The notes beneath the pieces are model-generated. The model was not told where the DNA came from. It worked only from the letters and a program-made list of their open reading frames with translations, and made no database searches. From positions 62,001-126,000 of the forward strand of contig JAEXAB010000004.1 of assembly GCA_023394875.1 (NCBI GenBank): a stretch of DNA of 64,000 bases, given 5' to 3'. Of this stretch, positions 33,167 through 42,665 are shown piece by piece (within the stretch, counting starts at the first letter, position 1; each line of letters starts with the position of its first letter). The stretch comes from Bacillota bacterium. GTDB taxonomy: Bacteria; Bacillota; Clostridia; Christensenellales; DTU072. A program made the position numbers and the translations under genes.

Positions 33167-34267
33167 ATGAAAAACGTTATTATAACTTACGGCGGATTCA
33201 GCTGCGAACACGATATATCGATAATTACCGCATTGGGAGTTTACAACGCCAACAAAAATGAGGACGAATATAATTATATTCTTGTCTATATGAAAAACGG
33301 CGTGTTTTATGTTGGGAACAAGCTTACCGATATGTCTTCCTACATTAATTTTAATGAAAAAGGTTTGCGTGAAGTAGTTTTCAAAAACAGAAAAATGATA
33401 GAAAGCGGCAAGTTTTTCAAAAAAACCACCGATATTTATTGCGCATTGGTATGCAACCACGGCGGTAGCGGAGAAAACGGCAGTCTTAGCGGATTTTTTG
33501 AGCTAAGCGGTATTCCTTATACTTGCAGTACGGCTTTGGGAAGTAGTATTTGTATGGACAAGGTTTTTACTAAGTTTTTGTTGCAGAAGTTCAAAATGCC
33601 GGTAGTTGATTACAAAGTTTTTCGGAGCGTCGACAATATTGATGAGTTGGAAAGTTTGGGTTATCCCGTTATTATTAAACCCGCAAACTTAGGTTCAAGC
33701 GTAGGGATAGCTTACGCTGATAATAAAGAAGAACTAATTGCGGGTATTAAGTTTGCTTTGCAGTTCGACCAAAAACTTTTAATAGAAAAAGCGCTTACTA
33801 ATTTTGAGGAATATAACTGCGCCGTTATGGATACGCCGCAAGGTTTATTGGTTAGTAAGATAGAACGGCCTGTTTTTAACAAGCAGTTTCTAAATTTTTA
33901 CGATAAATATATGGCAAGCGAGGGGATAAGAAGGGAAATCGACCCTCCGGTCGATAAAAAAATAAAGGACAGAATTTTGCGTCTGTCCCAGGATATTTAT
34001 ACGTTGTTTGAACTAAAAGGTATTGTGCGGATAGACTATCTTTATCTTGACGGTAGATTGTACGTTAACGAAATTAATACCATACCAGGATCCTTAGCAT
34101 ATTATCTATTTAAGAACGAAGAACTTGACTTTCCGTCCATAATTTTCGCAACAATAGAAAGGGCGGTTGAGATTTTTAATCAGAAATCAAATTTATTAAC
34201 TGATTTTAGCAGTACGGTATTGCAAAGTTTCTGCGGAAATAAGCTAAAAAAAGGGGTTAAAAAATAA
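33167..34267 (+). CDS. ddl: D-alanine--D-alanine ligase
   Basis: A 366-aa ATP-grasp ligase making the D-Ala-D-Ala dipeptide that MurF uses. The N-terminus VIITYGGFSCEHDIS matches the GGxSxEHxxS motif, GSSVGIAYA is the glycine-rich loop, and YVNEINTIPGSLAYYLF holds the Mg ligands. The omega-loop has FYDKYM, with the Tyr expected for D-Ala-D-Ala and not D-lactate ligases. GAGGAG precedes the ATG, 12 bases after the murF stop. Its 3' end overlaps dapB by 11 bases on the other strand. Confidence 0.93.
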   Translation: MKNVIITYGGFSCEHDISIITALGVYNANKNEDEYNYILVYMKNGVFYVGNKLTDMSSYINFNEKGLREVVFKNRKMIESGKFFKKTTDIYCALVCNHGGSGENGSLSGFFELSGIPYTCSTALGSSICMDKVFTKFLLQKFKMPVVDYKVFRSVDNIDELESLGYPVIIKPANLGSSVGIAYADNKEELIAGIKFALQFDQKLLIEKALTNFEEYNCAVMDTPQGLLVSKIERPVFNKQFLNFYDKYMASEGIRREIDPPVDKKIKDRILRLSQDIYTLFELKGIVRIDYLYLDGRLYVNEINTIPGSLAYYLFKNEELDFPSIIFATIERAVEIFNQKSNLLTDFSSTVLQSFCGNKLKKGVKK

Positions 34268-35015
34268 CGTTTTTCAGCAAGTCTTCCATACTGTAAAGTC
34301 CTGCGGGCTGCTTGATTATGTAGTGGGCTGCGTTAATGCTACCGTTGGCAAAAACCGTTTTGCTTTCGGCTTCGTGCTTTAACGTTATTACTTCTTTGTC
34401 CATAATAAACATAACTTCGTGTTTGCCCACAATTGTTCCGCCGCGTACCGCGTGAATTCCTATTTCGTTTTTGGTGCGTTTTCCTACTGCGCCCGCTCTT
34501 CCAAAAACGTAATCCACTTCGGGAATGACGCTTTTTATTCCATCGGCAAGCAGTAGGGCAGTTCCGCTTGGAGCATCAACTTTTTGATTATGGTGTTGTT
34601 CTATAATTTCGATATCGGCAGAGTGTCCTAAAGTTTTCGCGCCGATTTTGGCTAGTTGAAGAAGCAAACTAATACCAACCGACATATTGCCTGTTTTGAA
34701 TACCGGTATGCTTTTGGCGGCTTCCTTAATAAAAGCCATTTCTTCTACGTTATGTCCGGTTGTGGCAACTACGCAGGGAATATTGTTTTGTACGGCGTAG
34801 GGCAGAAAATCGTAAATCCCCGCCCTTACCGAAAAATCTATTATGCAATCCGGCTTTTCTTTGATGCTGGCGCAATCTTTATAAATCGGAAAACTAAATT
34901 CACTAGGATTAGCAAATTTGTCTACTCCGCAAAGAATCTTATCGTCGCTGTTTCTTATACAAGCGGTAAGCATTTTTCCCATTGCGCCGCCTGCGCCGTA
35001 AATCATAACACGCAT
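34257..35015 (-). CDS. dapB: 4-hydroxy-tetrahydrodipicolinate reductase
   Basis: DapB reduces the DapA product with NAD(P)H on the way to diaminopimelate and lysine. The 252-aa protein has nucleotide loop YGAGGAMGKML at the N-terminus, VATTGH, and the catalytic EQHHNQKVDAPSGTAL (His/Lys) near residues 138-153. It is the last gene of the lysine-riboswitch operon asd-dapA-dapB and starts 2 bases after dapA. Confidence 0.96.
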   Translation of the reverse strand: MRVMIYGAGGAMGKMLTACIRNSDDKILCGVDKFANPSEFSFPIYKDCASIKEKPDCIIDFSVRAGIYDFLPYAVQNNIPCVVATTGHNVEEMAFIKEAAKSIPVFKTGNMSVGISLLLQLAKIGAKTLGHSADIEIIEQHHNQKVDAPSGTALLLADGIKSVIPEVDYVFGRAGAVGKRTKNEIGIHAVRGGTIVGKHEVMFIMDKEVITLKHEAESKTVFANGSINAAHYIIKQPAGLYSMEDLLKNVIF

Positions 35016-35017
35016 TT

Positions 35018-35902
35018 TTACCTCACAATTTTTAGCTTGAGTTCTTCCATTGCCTTGCGTAAAACGCTCACTTTTTCCATTTTCGTCATAGGTAGGCGCA
35101 TATAATCGGAATTAATTAGTCCCATAAGATATGCAGCAGTCTTAACGGGAATTGGGTTAACTTCACAAAACAGCGCGTCTATAAGGTCGTGGATTTCAAA
35201 CTGCATATCTCTTGCTTTGATAAAATCACCCTTAAAGAAAGCGTCCGTCAGGTCGGAAATGTATTTTGGGATAATGTTGCTTGCTACGCTAATTACTCCG
35301 TTTCCGCCTACGGCTAAACAAGGATAAATCAAACCGTCGTCACCAGAATATAGGTCAATTTCTTCTCCGCATAGATGCTTAATTTCCATCATCTGAGTGA
35401 TGCTTCCGCCCGCTTCTTTAACTGCCGCGATATTGTTAAGTTCTGCTAATCTTGCTACGGTTGCCGGAAGCATATTTAGTCCGGTTCTTCCCGGTACGTT
35501 ATAAAGAATAATAGGTATGTTGATACTGTTGTTTATTGCTTTATAGTGTTCGTATATTCCGTTTTGTGTGGCTTTGTTGTAGTAGGGAGTGACAACTAGT
35601 ACGGCGTCGGCTCCTAAGCTTTCGGCTTCCTGTGCATACTCAATAGAAGTGTAGGTATTGTTACTTCCTGCGCCCAATATTACGGGTATTTTTTTGTTAA
35701 CTTTTTTCAAAGCGAATTTCGCCACGGCTGTTCTTTCGTCGTGGGTCATGGTGGTCGGCTCTCCTGTGGTGCCGTTAACAACAAGCGCGTCTATGCCGTT
35801 GTTTAATTGGTCGTCAAGTAGTCTGTCCAATGACTCAAAATCGACCTTGTCGTTAACAAAAGGTGTAATTAGCGCTGTAGCGGTTCCCTTAAAAATAGAC
35901 AT
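35018..35902 (-). CDS. dapA: 4-hydroxy-tetrahydrodipicolinate synthase
   Basis: DapA condenses pyruvate with aspartate semialdehyde. The 294-aa barrel has ALITPFVND, VNGTTGEPTTM, catalytic Tyr in LYNVPGRTG (about 133) and the Schiff-base Lys in AAVKEAGG (about 161). SGDDG follows. The start codon follows GGAGG (rev. of 35910-35914). The gap to asd (59 bases) contains only an AACGTTAACGTT palindrome beside the asd stop. Confidence 0.97.
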   Translation of the reverse strand: MSIFKGTATALITPFVNDKVDFESLDRLLDDQLNNGIDALVVNGTTGEPTTMTHDERTAVAKFALKKVNKKIPVILGAGSNNTYTSIEYAQEAESLGADAVLVVTPYYNKATQNGIYEHYKAINNSINIPIILYNVPGRTGLNMLPATVARLAELNNIAAVKEAGGSITQMMEIKHLCGEEIDLYSGDDGLIYPCLAVGGNGVISVASNIIPKYISDLTDAFFKGDFIKARDMQFEIHDLIDALFCEVNPIPVKTAAYLMGLINSDYMRLPMTKMEKVSVLRKAMEELKLKIVR

Positions 35903-35961
35903 AATCAGCCTCCGGATTTTTTAAATAATTTATGCTAAAAAGCATAAAAACGTTAACGTTA

Positions 35962-36963
35962 TTACTTGTTGTCTTCTCCGATAAGATATTCCATTATCTG
36001 GACGGCGTTAGTTGCGGCGCCCTTTCTGATGTTATCGGCAACTACCCAAATGTTACATCCGCTGTCCACGGTTTCGTCAAGACGGATACGTCCAACAAAA
36101 ACTTCGTCTTTATCTTCTGCATATAAAGGCATAGGGTATTTTAGGTTGGCTGTGTCGTCAATTACTACCAAACCTTTTTGGTTGGCAAGACATTCTTTTA
36201 TTCCTTCAAGAGTGCAGGGCTTGCGGAATTCAATATTTATAGATTCGCTATGGCCGTGTCTTACGGGAACTCTAACGGTGGTTGCGGTAGCTTTTATTGT
36301 ATAGTCGTTAAGAATTTTCTTGGTTTCGAAAATCATTTTTTCTTCTTCCTTGGTATAGCCGTTGGGAAGGAAAACGTCAATTTGCGGAATTAAGTTGCCG
36401 TAGATTGGGTAGGGGAACTTTTTGGTTTCGCCCTCTTTGGCTTGTTCTACTAAATCGTTGTATCCGGCAACGCCTGCTCCGCTAACTGCCTGATAAGTAG
36501 AGTAAATAACTCTCTTAATGCCGTACTTGTCGTGTAGGGGCTTTAGGGCAACGACTGCTTGAATGGTAGAGCAGTTGGGGTTGGCAATAATATTATGATG
36601 TTTTTTTGCAGCTTCGCCGTTTACTTCGGGTACTATGAGAGGAACGGTAGGGTCGGTTCTCCATTGGCTGCTGTTATCGATAACGATTACGCCGTGCTTA
36701 GCAAAAATAGGCGCAAAATCGCGGGAAGTGCCGCCGCCTGCGCTGAACAGAGCGAAATCTATTTGTTTATCAAGGATATTTTCGGGTTTTAATTCTATTA
36801 CGGTGTGGTCTTTGCCCATAAAGTTAATTACCTTGCCCGCGCTTTTTGCGGAGGCATAGAGATAATAGTTTTCTACAGGCAGATTTCTTTCTGTGAGAAC
36901 CTGTAAGAATTTGGAACCTACCATACCGGTTGCGCCTACTACGGCTACGTTGTATTTTTTCAT
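35962..36963 (-). CDS. asd: Aspartate-semialdehyde dehydrogenase
   Basis: Asd reduces aspartyl phosphate to aspartate semialdehyde, the branch point to diaminopimelate, lysine, methionine and threonine. The 333-aa protein has VVGATGMVGSKF at the N-terminus, active-site NPNCSTIQ (about residue 130) and the RVPVRHGHSE segment near 238. It is the first gene after a lysine riboswitch, so lysine controls it with dapA and dapB. The start has GGAGGT (rev. of 36972-36977). Confidence 0.96.
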   Translation of the reverse strand: MKKYNVAVVGATGMVGSKFLQVLTERNLPVENYYLYASAKSAGKVINFMGKDHTVIELKPENILDKQIDFALFSAGGGTSRDFAPIFAKHGVIVIDNSSQWRTDPTVPLIVPEVNGEAAKKHHNIIANPNCSTIQAVVALKPLHDKYGIKRVIYSTYQAVSGAGVAGYNDLVEQAKEGETKKFPYPIYGNLIPQIDVFLPNGYTKEEEKMIFETKKILNDYTIKATATTVRVPVRHGHSESINIEFRKPCTLEGIKECLANQKGLVVIDDTANLKYPMPLYAEDKDEVFVGRIRLDETVDSGCNIWVVADNIRKGAATNAVQIMEYLIGEDNK

Positions 36964-36992
36964 ATTTATTTGACCTCCAGTTTATTTTATAT

Positions 36993-37019
36993 AAAAAAAG
37001 ACGGCATTGCTACACCGCC
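36993..37019 (-). terminator. Lysine-riboswitch terminator
   Basis: On the minus strand GGCGGTGT (37019-37012) pairs with ATGCCGTC (37007-37000), including G-U pairs, followed by seven T residues. Confidence 0.85.
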
Positions 37020-37038
37020 AATACAAGACCATTATCTT

Positions 37039-37203
37039 CTAATAGTACTCCATCGTTTTGCGATGACAGTGGCATTAATGTTCTTAATGTCCCCAACACC
37101 GAAGATGACAAGTTTCTTTCGGCATTTCGGCAAATATACCCTTTCACCTATCATACTTGCTATGTTTTGTATAGGTTACTGATGTTATTTGCTCCTCTAT
37201 TAG
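37039..37203 (-). promoter_or_regulatory. Lysine riboswitch (L box)
   Basis: On the minus strand P1 is CTAATAG (37203-37197) with CTATTAG (37045-37039). Between them are the L-box landmarks AGGAGC, GGTGAAAGGGTATATTTGCC, CTTGTC, GTTGGGG and GCCACTGTCATCG, then GGAGTACTATT. Lysine binding would allow the terminator at 36993-37019 to form and stop the asd-dapA-dapB transcript. This element fills most of the 383-base gap between asd and the divergent symporter. Confidence 0.96.
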
Positions 37204-37217
37204 CGAAGTGTATTTTT

Positions 37218-37246
37218 ATGATAGCAAAATCAATTTATGCTGTCAA
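37218..37246 (-). promoter_or_regulatory. Sigma-A promoter of the asd-dapA-dapB operon
   Basis: On the minus strand TTGACA (37241-37246), 17 bases, TATCAT (37218-37223), just upstream of the lysine aptamer. Confidence 0.78.
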
Positions 37247-37284
37247 ATAAAAAACGTTATTATTTTAATTTATAATATTGACTC

Positions 37285-37313
37285 TTGAAAAATAACAGTA
37301 AATGTTGTAAGAT
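37285..37313 (+). promoter_or_regulatory. Putative sigma-A promoter of the symporter-regulator unit
   Basis: TTGAAA (37285-37290), 17 bases, TAAGAT (37308-37313), 33 bases before the ATG. Confidence 0.55.
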
Positions 37314-37346
37314 GTTTATATTATGTTTTAATCGAGGTACTTTTTT

Positions 37347-38879
37347 ATGAATCAAGAAACTCAAATGACAAAAAGTCAGAATCCCGACCACATTCCCCTC
37401 AAAGAAAAAATATTTTACGGCGCGGGCGCAATGATGGACGGCGGCGGAGTAGCGCTGATGTCTTGTATTATGTTAGCTTACATGAACAAAGCGCTGGGAA
37501 TAGCCGCGGGTATTGCTTCTACCATTATGATGGTTGCAAAGTTTTGGGACGCAATTACCGACCCCGTTATGGGCATTATTTCTGACAACACACGCAGCAA
37601 GTACGGCCGCAGAAAACCATACATGGTAGTAGGCGGTGTTTTATTGATATTAGCCCTGTTCTTACTTTTTGCTCCTATTAACACCTGGGGATTTTCCCTT
37701 TCCGCAAAAATTGCTTGGGTACTTATTATGTATTTGGTGTGGAATACCTGTTCTACCATTACTCAGGTTCCTTACACTTCTATGTCTAGTGATATTTCCC
37801 CCGACTTTAAGGAAAGAAACAACGCAAATACAATTAAATTGGTATTTTCCGCACTGGCATCGGGACTATCTTATATCTTACCGTTGTTGTTTTTGGAATC
37901 CTTATTGAAGTCCGTCAACAATTCAGACGCCAATACTTTCTTCGGCGCGATGAGCCCCGTTAAATTCTGGCTTGTTCTTTGTATCACTTTCGGTATTATG
38001 TTCGGCGGCGGATTAATTCTTTGCGGTTTGGGAACAAAAGAAAGAGTAAAAGTTCCTCATGATGCCGAAAAAACGAAAATAAACATAAAAACGTTTTTCA
38101 AGAGTTACGTAGAGCCGTTCAAGAACAAATCATTCAAATGGCATATCGTTATGTACGTTACCGCTTTTATGTGTATGGATATAATATCAGCGCTTGCTGC
38201 TTATTACGCTTTGGATGTATGGCACGGACAAATGTTGTTCGGAAAGAGCTTTTCTGCTATGTATATCGTAGCTCCTTTGATGGTGGCAGCGGTGCTGGCT
38301 TTCCCCTTGGCGCGCGTTATGATGGACAAAAAGAGCAAACAGTTTGCTTTCCGTATGGGCTTGCCTTTCTATATCATCGGCGGAATAATGCTTGCCGTTA
38401 TGGATCCTACTTGGGCGCCTCCCATACTTGTACCGATTGTTGCATTCATAATGGGCTTGGGTTTTGGCGGTGCGCAGATGATGCCTTGGATTATTTTCCC
38501 CGACACTATTGACGTTGCCGAACTGAAAACCGGTATACGTCCTACCGGTAATTACAGCGGAATTATGACGTTGGTACGTAAAATTGCAGGCGCGCTTGGC
38601 GTTGGTATGGTAGGTTGGGTATTAAGCGGCGTAGGCTATCAACAAATAGAAGGACAAAATATTATTCAAACACCCGAAGTTTTATTGACTATCCGTCTAC
38701 TTATGGGCTTATCAATAGTAGTTTTGATAACAATTGCTTTTTGGGGTTCGTTTAGATATAAAGTTAACAACAAAAAACTTACCCGCATACGCTATCTAGT
38801 TGAAAAAGAGAGAAGCGAAGAGGGTTTGAACAGCGAAGAACTTGAAGAAAAAGAGAATTTAATTAAAGAACTAGCCTAA
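37347..38879 (+). CDS. GPH-family (MelB-like) sugar:cation symporter
   Basis: A 510-aa MFS transporter of the glycoside-pentoside-hexuronide:cation symporter family with about twelve helices. The cation/sugar signature KFWDAITDPVMGIISDNTRSKYGRRKP lies near residues 67-93 (shown here only in part: DAITDPVMG, SDNTRSKYGRR). Likely substrates are oligosaccharides, glycosides or uronides. A large regulator gene follows 24 bases later and an alpha-mannosidase is 5 kb on; a mannoside link is possible but only inference. GAGGT precedes the ATG at a longer than usual distance. Confidence 0.88.
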   Translation: MNQETQMTKSQNPDHIPLKEKIFYGAGAMMDGGGVALMSCIMLAYMNKALGIAAGIASTIMMVAKFWDAITDPVMGIISDNTRSKYGRRKPYMVVGGVLLILALFLLFAPINTWGFSLSAKIAWVLIMYLVWNTCSTITQVPYTSMSSDISPDFKERNNANTIKLVFSALASGLSYILPLLFLESLLKSVNNSDANTFFGAMSPVKFWLVLCITFGIMFGGGLILCGLGTKERVKVPHDAEKTKINIKTFFKSYVEPFKNKSFKWHIVMYVTAFMCMDIISALAAYYALDVWHGQMLFGKSFSAMYIVAPLMVAAVLAFPLARVMMDKKSKQFAFRMGLPFYIIGGIMLAVMDPTWAPPILVPIVAFIMGLGFGGAQMMPWIIFPDTIDVAELKTGIRPTGNYSGIMTLVRKIAGALGVGMVGWVLSGVGYQQIEGQNIIQTPEVLLTIRLLMGLSIVVLITIAFWGSFRYKVNNKKLTRIRYLVEKERSEEGLNSEELEEKENLIKELA

Positions 38880-38903
38880 ATACTGTAACTAAGCAGGATA
38901 ATT

Positions 38904-41696
38904 ATGGATAGAAACGTAACTAACAACAGACTTATAAACGACATAATGTCTAATTCCTCTCCGGTGACGATACTTTTATCGTCATCGGACGGGGATAGCA
39001 TCGATTTTGTATCCGATTTAGCGAATTGTTATAAGACTACGTTTTGGATTAATGCAGAAAACGACAATATGTATTCTTTTACCATAACTCTTGCGCAGAA
39101 GGTGTTTGGTAACGACTCTGTTATGTTACGCAAACTTATGCAGTTTAAGTATTGCGAACTGGAATACAACAAAGAAAATATAATATTAAACGTCGCCTTG
39201 CAAAAGATAAGTACTCTTTCGGGCGACTGTTTGCTTGTAATGGACAATCTTGAGTTACTACCCAAAGGCGAAATTAATTCTTTGATAGAACTTTTGATAA
39301 AGAATTGTCCTAAGAACTTAAAAATTCTTTTAATAAGCGAAACCTTCCTTAATCTTAATTACAATTTATTTGAGCCGAATTGTCCTAAGCTTATTGACGA
39401 ACTTATGCTTACCAAAGAAAAGCTGTATGATTTATCAATAATAGACCAAACCTCTTTAAGTAAGGACGATTTGGCATTTCTTTCTTACATTAGTCAATTA
39501 CGGCATTGCGACAGAAAACTAGTTCACGATATTTATCCGTCGGGAAACGAAATTTTGACAATGCTCAATATAAAATATAAAAATTTAGTATTTTGCAAGG
39601 GCAGCGAACTATATTGGATAAATCCCGAACTCAATAAATACCTCTTGGAAAGATTCCCGGAACTAAAAAGTCATAGCTTGTATTCGGAGAATATATTCCT
39701 CCGCCAATATAGGCACTTTAGGGCAGAAAATAAGATAGTAAAGGCAATAAGAATAGCTATCTGCAACAAATGGTACGACCTTGCCGATGATTCTTTGAAG
39801 CAACTTATTACCGCGCCCCTTATTAAGTTTACCTTATATGATTTCGGCAACAATATTCAGCCCGATATAATAAGGAAACATGATTTTTCCAAGAATTTTT
39901 ATTGCAGGTTCTTACATTGCCTTGCCGAATATTATTATTGCAACTTTGAATTGGCGTTGAATATGGTCAACGAGCTTATATTGGAAGCCGAACCGGCATC
40001 GCAAGCTTTATATGACCTACATTATATAAAAATCCGTTGCTTATCTGCTATGGGCTATCATCAGGAAGCCGCAGACCTTTGTTATGGAGCCTTAAAGAAA
40101 GAAGTTTGCGAAGGGGATAAGAGCAGTGTTTACAAACTGCAAAGTCTGCTAGGCTATATTCCTCAACTTTTCAGGAACACCAACAGAGTATTGGATATCA
40201 ATAAACTCAAAAAATTTGAAGAAATGATGACTGGAGAAGTTTATGAGGACTGCTATTGGTATCCTAAAATAATTCAAGCCGGCGCCGAAGTGTATTTTGA
40301 CTTAGGATATTATTCTAAGGCTATAGCCAAAGTGGAACAGTTAAAGGAGATTTTTCCTTTCTACGTACTCCCCCATAAACTTATTGATTATTATTATTAC
40401 AGCGGCGATGTGGAAAAATATATTAAAGACGCCGAAATTTGTCTGGAAAATTCCAAACTATATAATATCGACGGAGATCTGGCAAGCGTCTACGGTCTTT
40501 TGGCAAAGGGCTGTATGTACTATGAAAAATACGACAAGGCTTTGGAATATATGGAACTTGCCGTTACCTGCGAAAACTCCAGCGAACAGGTAAAATATTA
40601 TTCTATAGCGCTACGCGCCATAATGCACGTGAAGATGGGCAAAATAGCTTACGCAAAAGACTTAGCGACTATTTATGCCAAGATTTGCGAACTCAACCAC
40701 CCGAAATTCACCTATTATTTTTATGCCGTACTAGCATTTTGCAGTTGGAAGAATAAAGACTGTGAACAGACCAAGTATTATGCAAACAAATGCTTGCAAA
40801 CGGCAAGCGCAAAGAGCGGAACTTGGTTCTTAGCATCGGCAATGAGCCTAAGCTGCATTATTTCCCGCGGGGAAATACGGGATTCCAAAACACTGCTTAC
40901 CAAGTTTTTGAACTCCTGCAAGACCTTTAGTATGGAATCAATTATTCTAGATTATTATGATTGCTTCGAAATACCCTTTACAAAAGCCAAAGAAGAGGGT
41001 ATTATGCTTGATTATATAAAGGAAATAGATTCCCGCATAGAAGCCAAGAGAAAAGCTATCTATCAGGAAAACAAAATTTATGTAAAGTTTTTTGGCAATA
41101 CCGAAGTCAGCGTAAACAACGAGCAGATAGTATGGAAGACCAAAAAGACCAAAGAGCTGTTTTTATTGCTTGTTTGGGCAGGGGACGCCGGCATAGAAAG
41201 AAAGACCATTATTGACTTACTATGGCAAGACTACGTTTACGTATCCAGTCTAAATAACTTAAAAACCACCAATAACCTTATAAGAAACACCTTGCAGGCT
41301 TATAACGTGCCGTTTAAGTTGGAGTACATTAACAGCAGATATACCTTAAGCTTACCAAACTGCGAATCCGACTACGAAGTTTTTTATCAGACGATGAAAG
41401 ACTATTCCGAAAACACGACCACAAAAGAACGCGCCGACCAAATGAGGAAAGCACTCATTTATTATGACGTTGGATTTGCAATAGAAATAACAAACACGCA
41501 GTTTGTGGAAATCCGCAAGGCTATGCAGTCGGAAATGTTTATAAGGTGCTTTAAGCTTATAGAAGATTTAATCAGCATCGGAGAATATCTGGAAGCAAAA
41601 CGCTTTCTTAATTATTTAGAGAGAATAGGACCTGCCGATGAGGATTATTCCAAACTACAGAACGAAATCGACAACAATATACGAAAGAGATTCTAA
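38904..41696 (+). CDS. SARP/BTAD-type transcriptional regulator with degenerate MalT-like ATPase and TPR-like repeats
   Basis: A 930-aa regulator. Residues 1-250 align by eye with the STAND/MalT NTPase, but the Walker A place reads SSSDGDSID and lacks GKT, while a Walker B-like strand CLLVMDNLELL remains. About residues 270-700 are helical TPR-like repeats. The C-terminus (about 725-925) has a winged-helix start IYVKFFGNTEVSVN and KTKELFLLLVW, then a BTAD-like helical domain. This is the AfsR/SARP layout with the DNA-binding part at the C-terminus. ATP binding is probably lost. Likely target: the upstream symporter gene. Confidence 0.82.
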   Translation: MDRNVTNNRLINDIMSNSSPVTILLSSSDGDSIDFVSDLANCYKTTFWINAENDNMYSFTITLAQKVFGNDSVMLRKLMQFKYCELEYNKENIILNVALQKISTLSGDCLLVMDNLELLPKGEINSLIELLIKNCPKNLKILLISETFLNLNYNLFEPNCPKLIDELMLTKEKLYDLSIIDQTSLSKDDLAFLSYISQLRHCDRKLVHDIYPSGNEILTMLNIKYKNLVFCKGSELYWINPELNKYLLERFPELKSHSLYSENIFLRQYRHFRAENKIVKAIRIAICNKWYDLADDSLKQLITAPLIKFTLYDFGNNIQPDIIRKHDFSKNFYCRFLHCLAEYYYCNFELALNMVNELILEAEPASQALYDLHYIKIRCLSAMGYHQEAADLCYGALKKEVCEGDKSSVYKLQSLLGYIPQLFRNTNRVLDINKLKKFEEMMTGEVYEDCYWYPKIIQAGAEVYFDLGYYSKAIAKVEQLKEIFPFYVLPHKLIDYYYYSGDVEKYIKDAEICLENSKLYNIDGDLASVYGLLAKGCMYYEKYDKALEYMELAVTCENSSEQVKYYSIALRAIMHVKMGKIAYAKDLATIYAKICELNHPKFTYYFYAVLAFCSWKNKDCEQTKYYANKCLQTASAKSGTWFLASAMSLSCIISRGEIRDSKTLLTKFLNSCKTFSMESIILDYYDCFEIPFTKAKEEGIMLDYIKEIDSRIEAKRKAIYQENKIYVKFFGNTEVSVNNEQIVWKTKKTKELFLLLVWAGDAGIERKTIIDLLWQDYVYVSSLNNLKTTNNLIRNTLQAYNVPFKLEYINSRYTLSLPNCESDYEVFYQTMKDYSENTTTKERADQMRKALIYYDVGFAIEITNTQFVEIRKAMQSEMFIRCFKLIEDLISIGEYLEAKRFLNYLERIGPADEDYSKLQNEIDNNIRKRF

Positions 41697-41702
41697 AATA
41701 AT

Positions 41703-42563
41703 ATGAAATATAACACAGAATGGAAAGATTATAAACTGATAGCAACAGGAAACGGGGAAAAACTGGAGAAATTCGGTAAAGTAACCTTATTAAGACCCGA
41801 CCCTCAAGTAATATGGACTCCGCCTTTTGTTCTCAATCAATATAAAGGACTGGACGCTGTATATTCACGAAGCAGCAGCGGCGGAGGCTTTTGGGATTCA
41901 AAAAACGTACCCGAAAAATTTTATGTTAATTGGCGCAACCTCAAGTTTGAATTAAAACTTATGGGCTTTAAGCATACCGGCGTTTTTCCCGAACAAGCCG
42001 TCAATTGGGACAGAATGATAAAGTCCATTGAGAGCGCAGGCAGAGAAATAAGCGTACTTAACCTTTTTGGCTACACAGGCGGGGCAACGCTAGCCTGTAT
42101 CAGCGCAGGTGCGAAGGTTTGCCACGTTGACGCCGCTAAGGCAATGTGCGAAACAGCCAAAAACAACGTGAAATTAAGTAACCTAGACGAAACCAAAGCA
42201 CGTTTTATTATTGACGACTGCATTAAGTTTTGCGAAAGGGAAATTAGGCGCGGACACGTTTACGATGCTATTATAATGGATCCGCCCAGCTACGGCAGAG
42301 GGCCGAAAGGGGAAATGTGGAAACTTGAAGACGGCATTTTCGACCTTGTAAAACTTACTACCGGTTTAGTAAGCAAAAATCCGCTGTTTTATCTTATAAA
42401 TTCCTACACCACAGGTTTGCAGCCTACCGTTATGAAAAATATATTGGAAAAGAATTTTTCGGACATTCCGCACGTGACCGACGCCGACGAAATCGGTTTA
42501 TTAGGGGAAGACGGCATAGTTTTGCCTTGCGGATGTTCGGCGTACATGGAGTTTGAAAATTGA
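41703..42563 (+). CDS. Class I SAM-dependent RNA methyltransferase, RlmI/RlmK-like (COG1092 type)
   Basis: A 286-aa methyltransferase. LNLFGYTGGATLACISAGA is the SAM-binding loop (about residues 119-137), HVDAAKAMCETAKNN the next strand, and MDPPSYGRG the motif IV typical of COG1092-type rRNA methyltransferases. It lacks the N-terminal PUA domain of RlmI. Target position is unknown. It starts 6 bases after the regulator stop without a strong ribosome binding site, so coupled translation is likely. Confidence 0.82.
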   Translation: MKYNTEWKDYKLIATGNGEKLEKFGKVTLLRPDPQVIWTPPFVLNQYKGLDAVYSRSSSGGGFWDSKNVPEKFYVNWRNLKFELKLMGFKHTGVFPEQAVNWDRMIKSIESAGREISVLNLFGYTGGATLACISAGAKVCHVDAAKAMCETAKNNVKLSNLDETKARFIIDDCIKFCEREIRRGHVYDAIIMDPPSYGRGPKGEMWKLEDGIFDLVKLTTGLVSKNPLFYLINSYTTGLQPTVMKNILEKNFSDIPHVTDADEIGLLGEDGIVLPCGCSAYMEFEN

Positions 42564-42665
42564 TTGAAAACTATGACAAAAAAATATTGCATAACAAATG
42601 AAACTATGATAACCTAATTAAGGTGTAAATTTGACATACTTTTAGAAAATTTTATGGAGGACAAA

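Noticed and set aside
33167..34267. Possibility that Ddl is a VanA-like D-Ala-D-Lac ligase of a resistance cassette
   Set aside because: The omega-loop has DKY as in D-Ala-D-Ala ligases, and no vanH, vanX or two-component genes are nearby.
35949..35960. AACGTTAACGTT palindrome between asd and dapA
   Set aside because: A single short palindrome beside a stop codon in an operon with clear riboswitch control; no second copy seen nearby.
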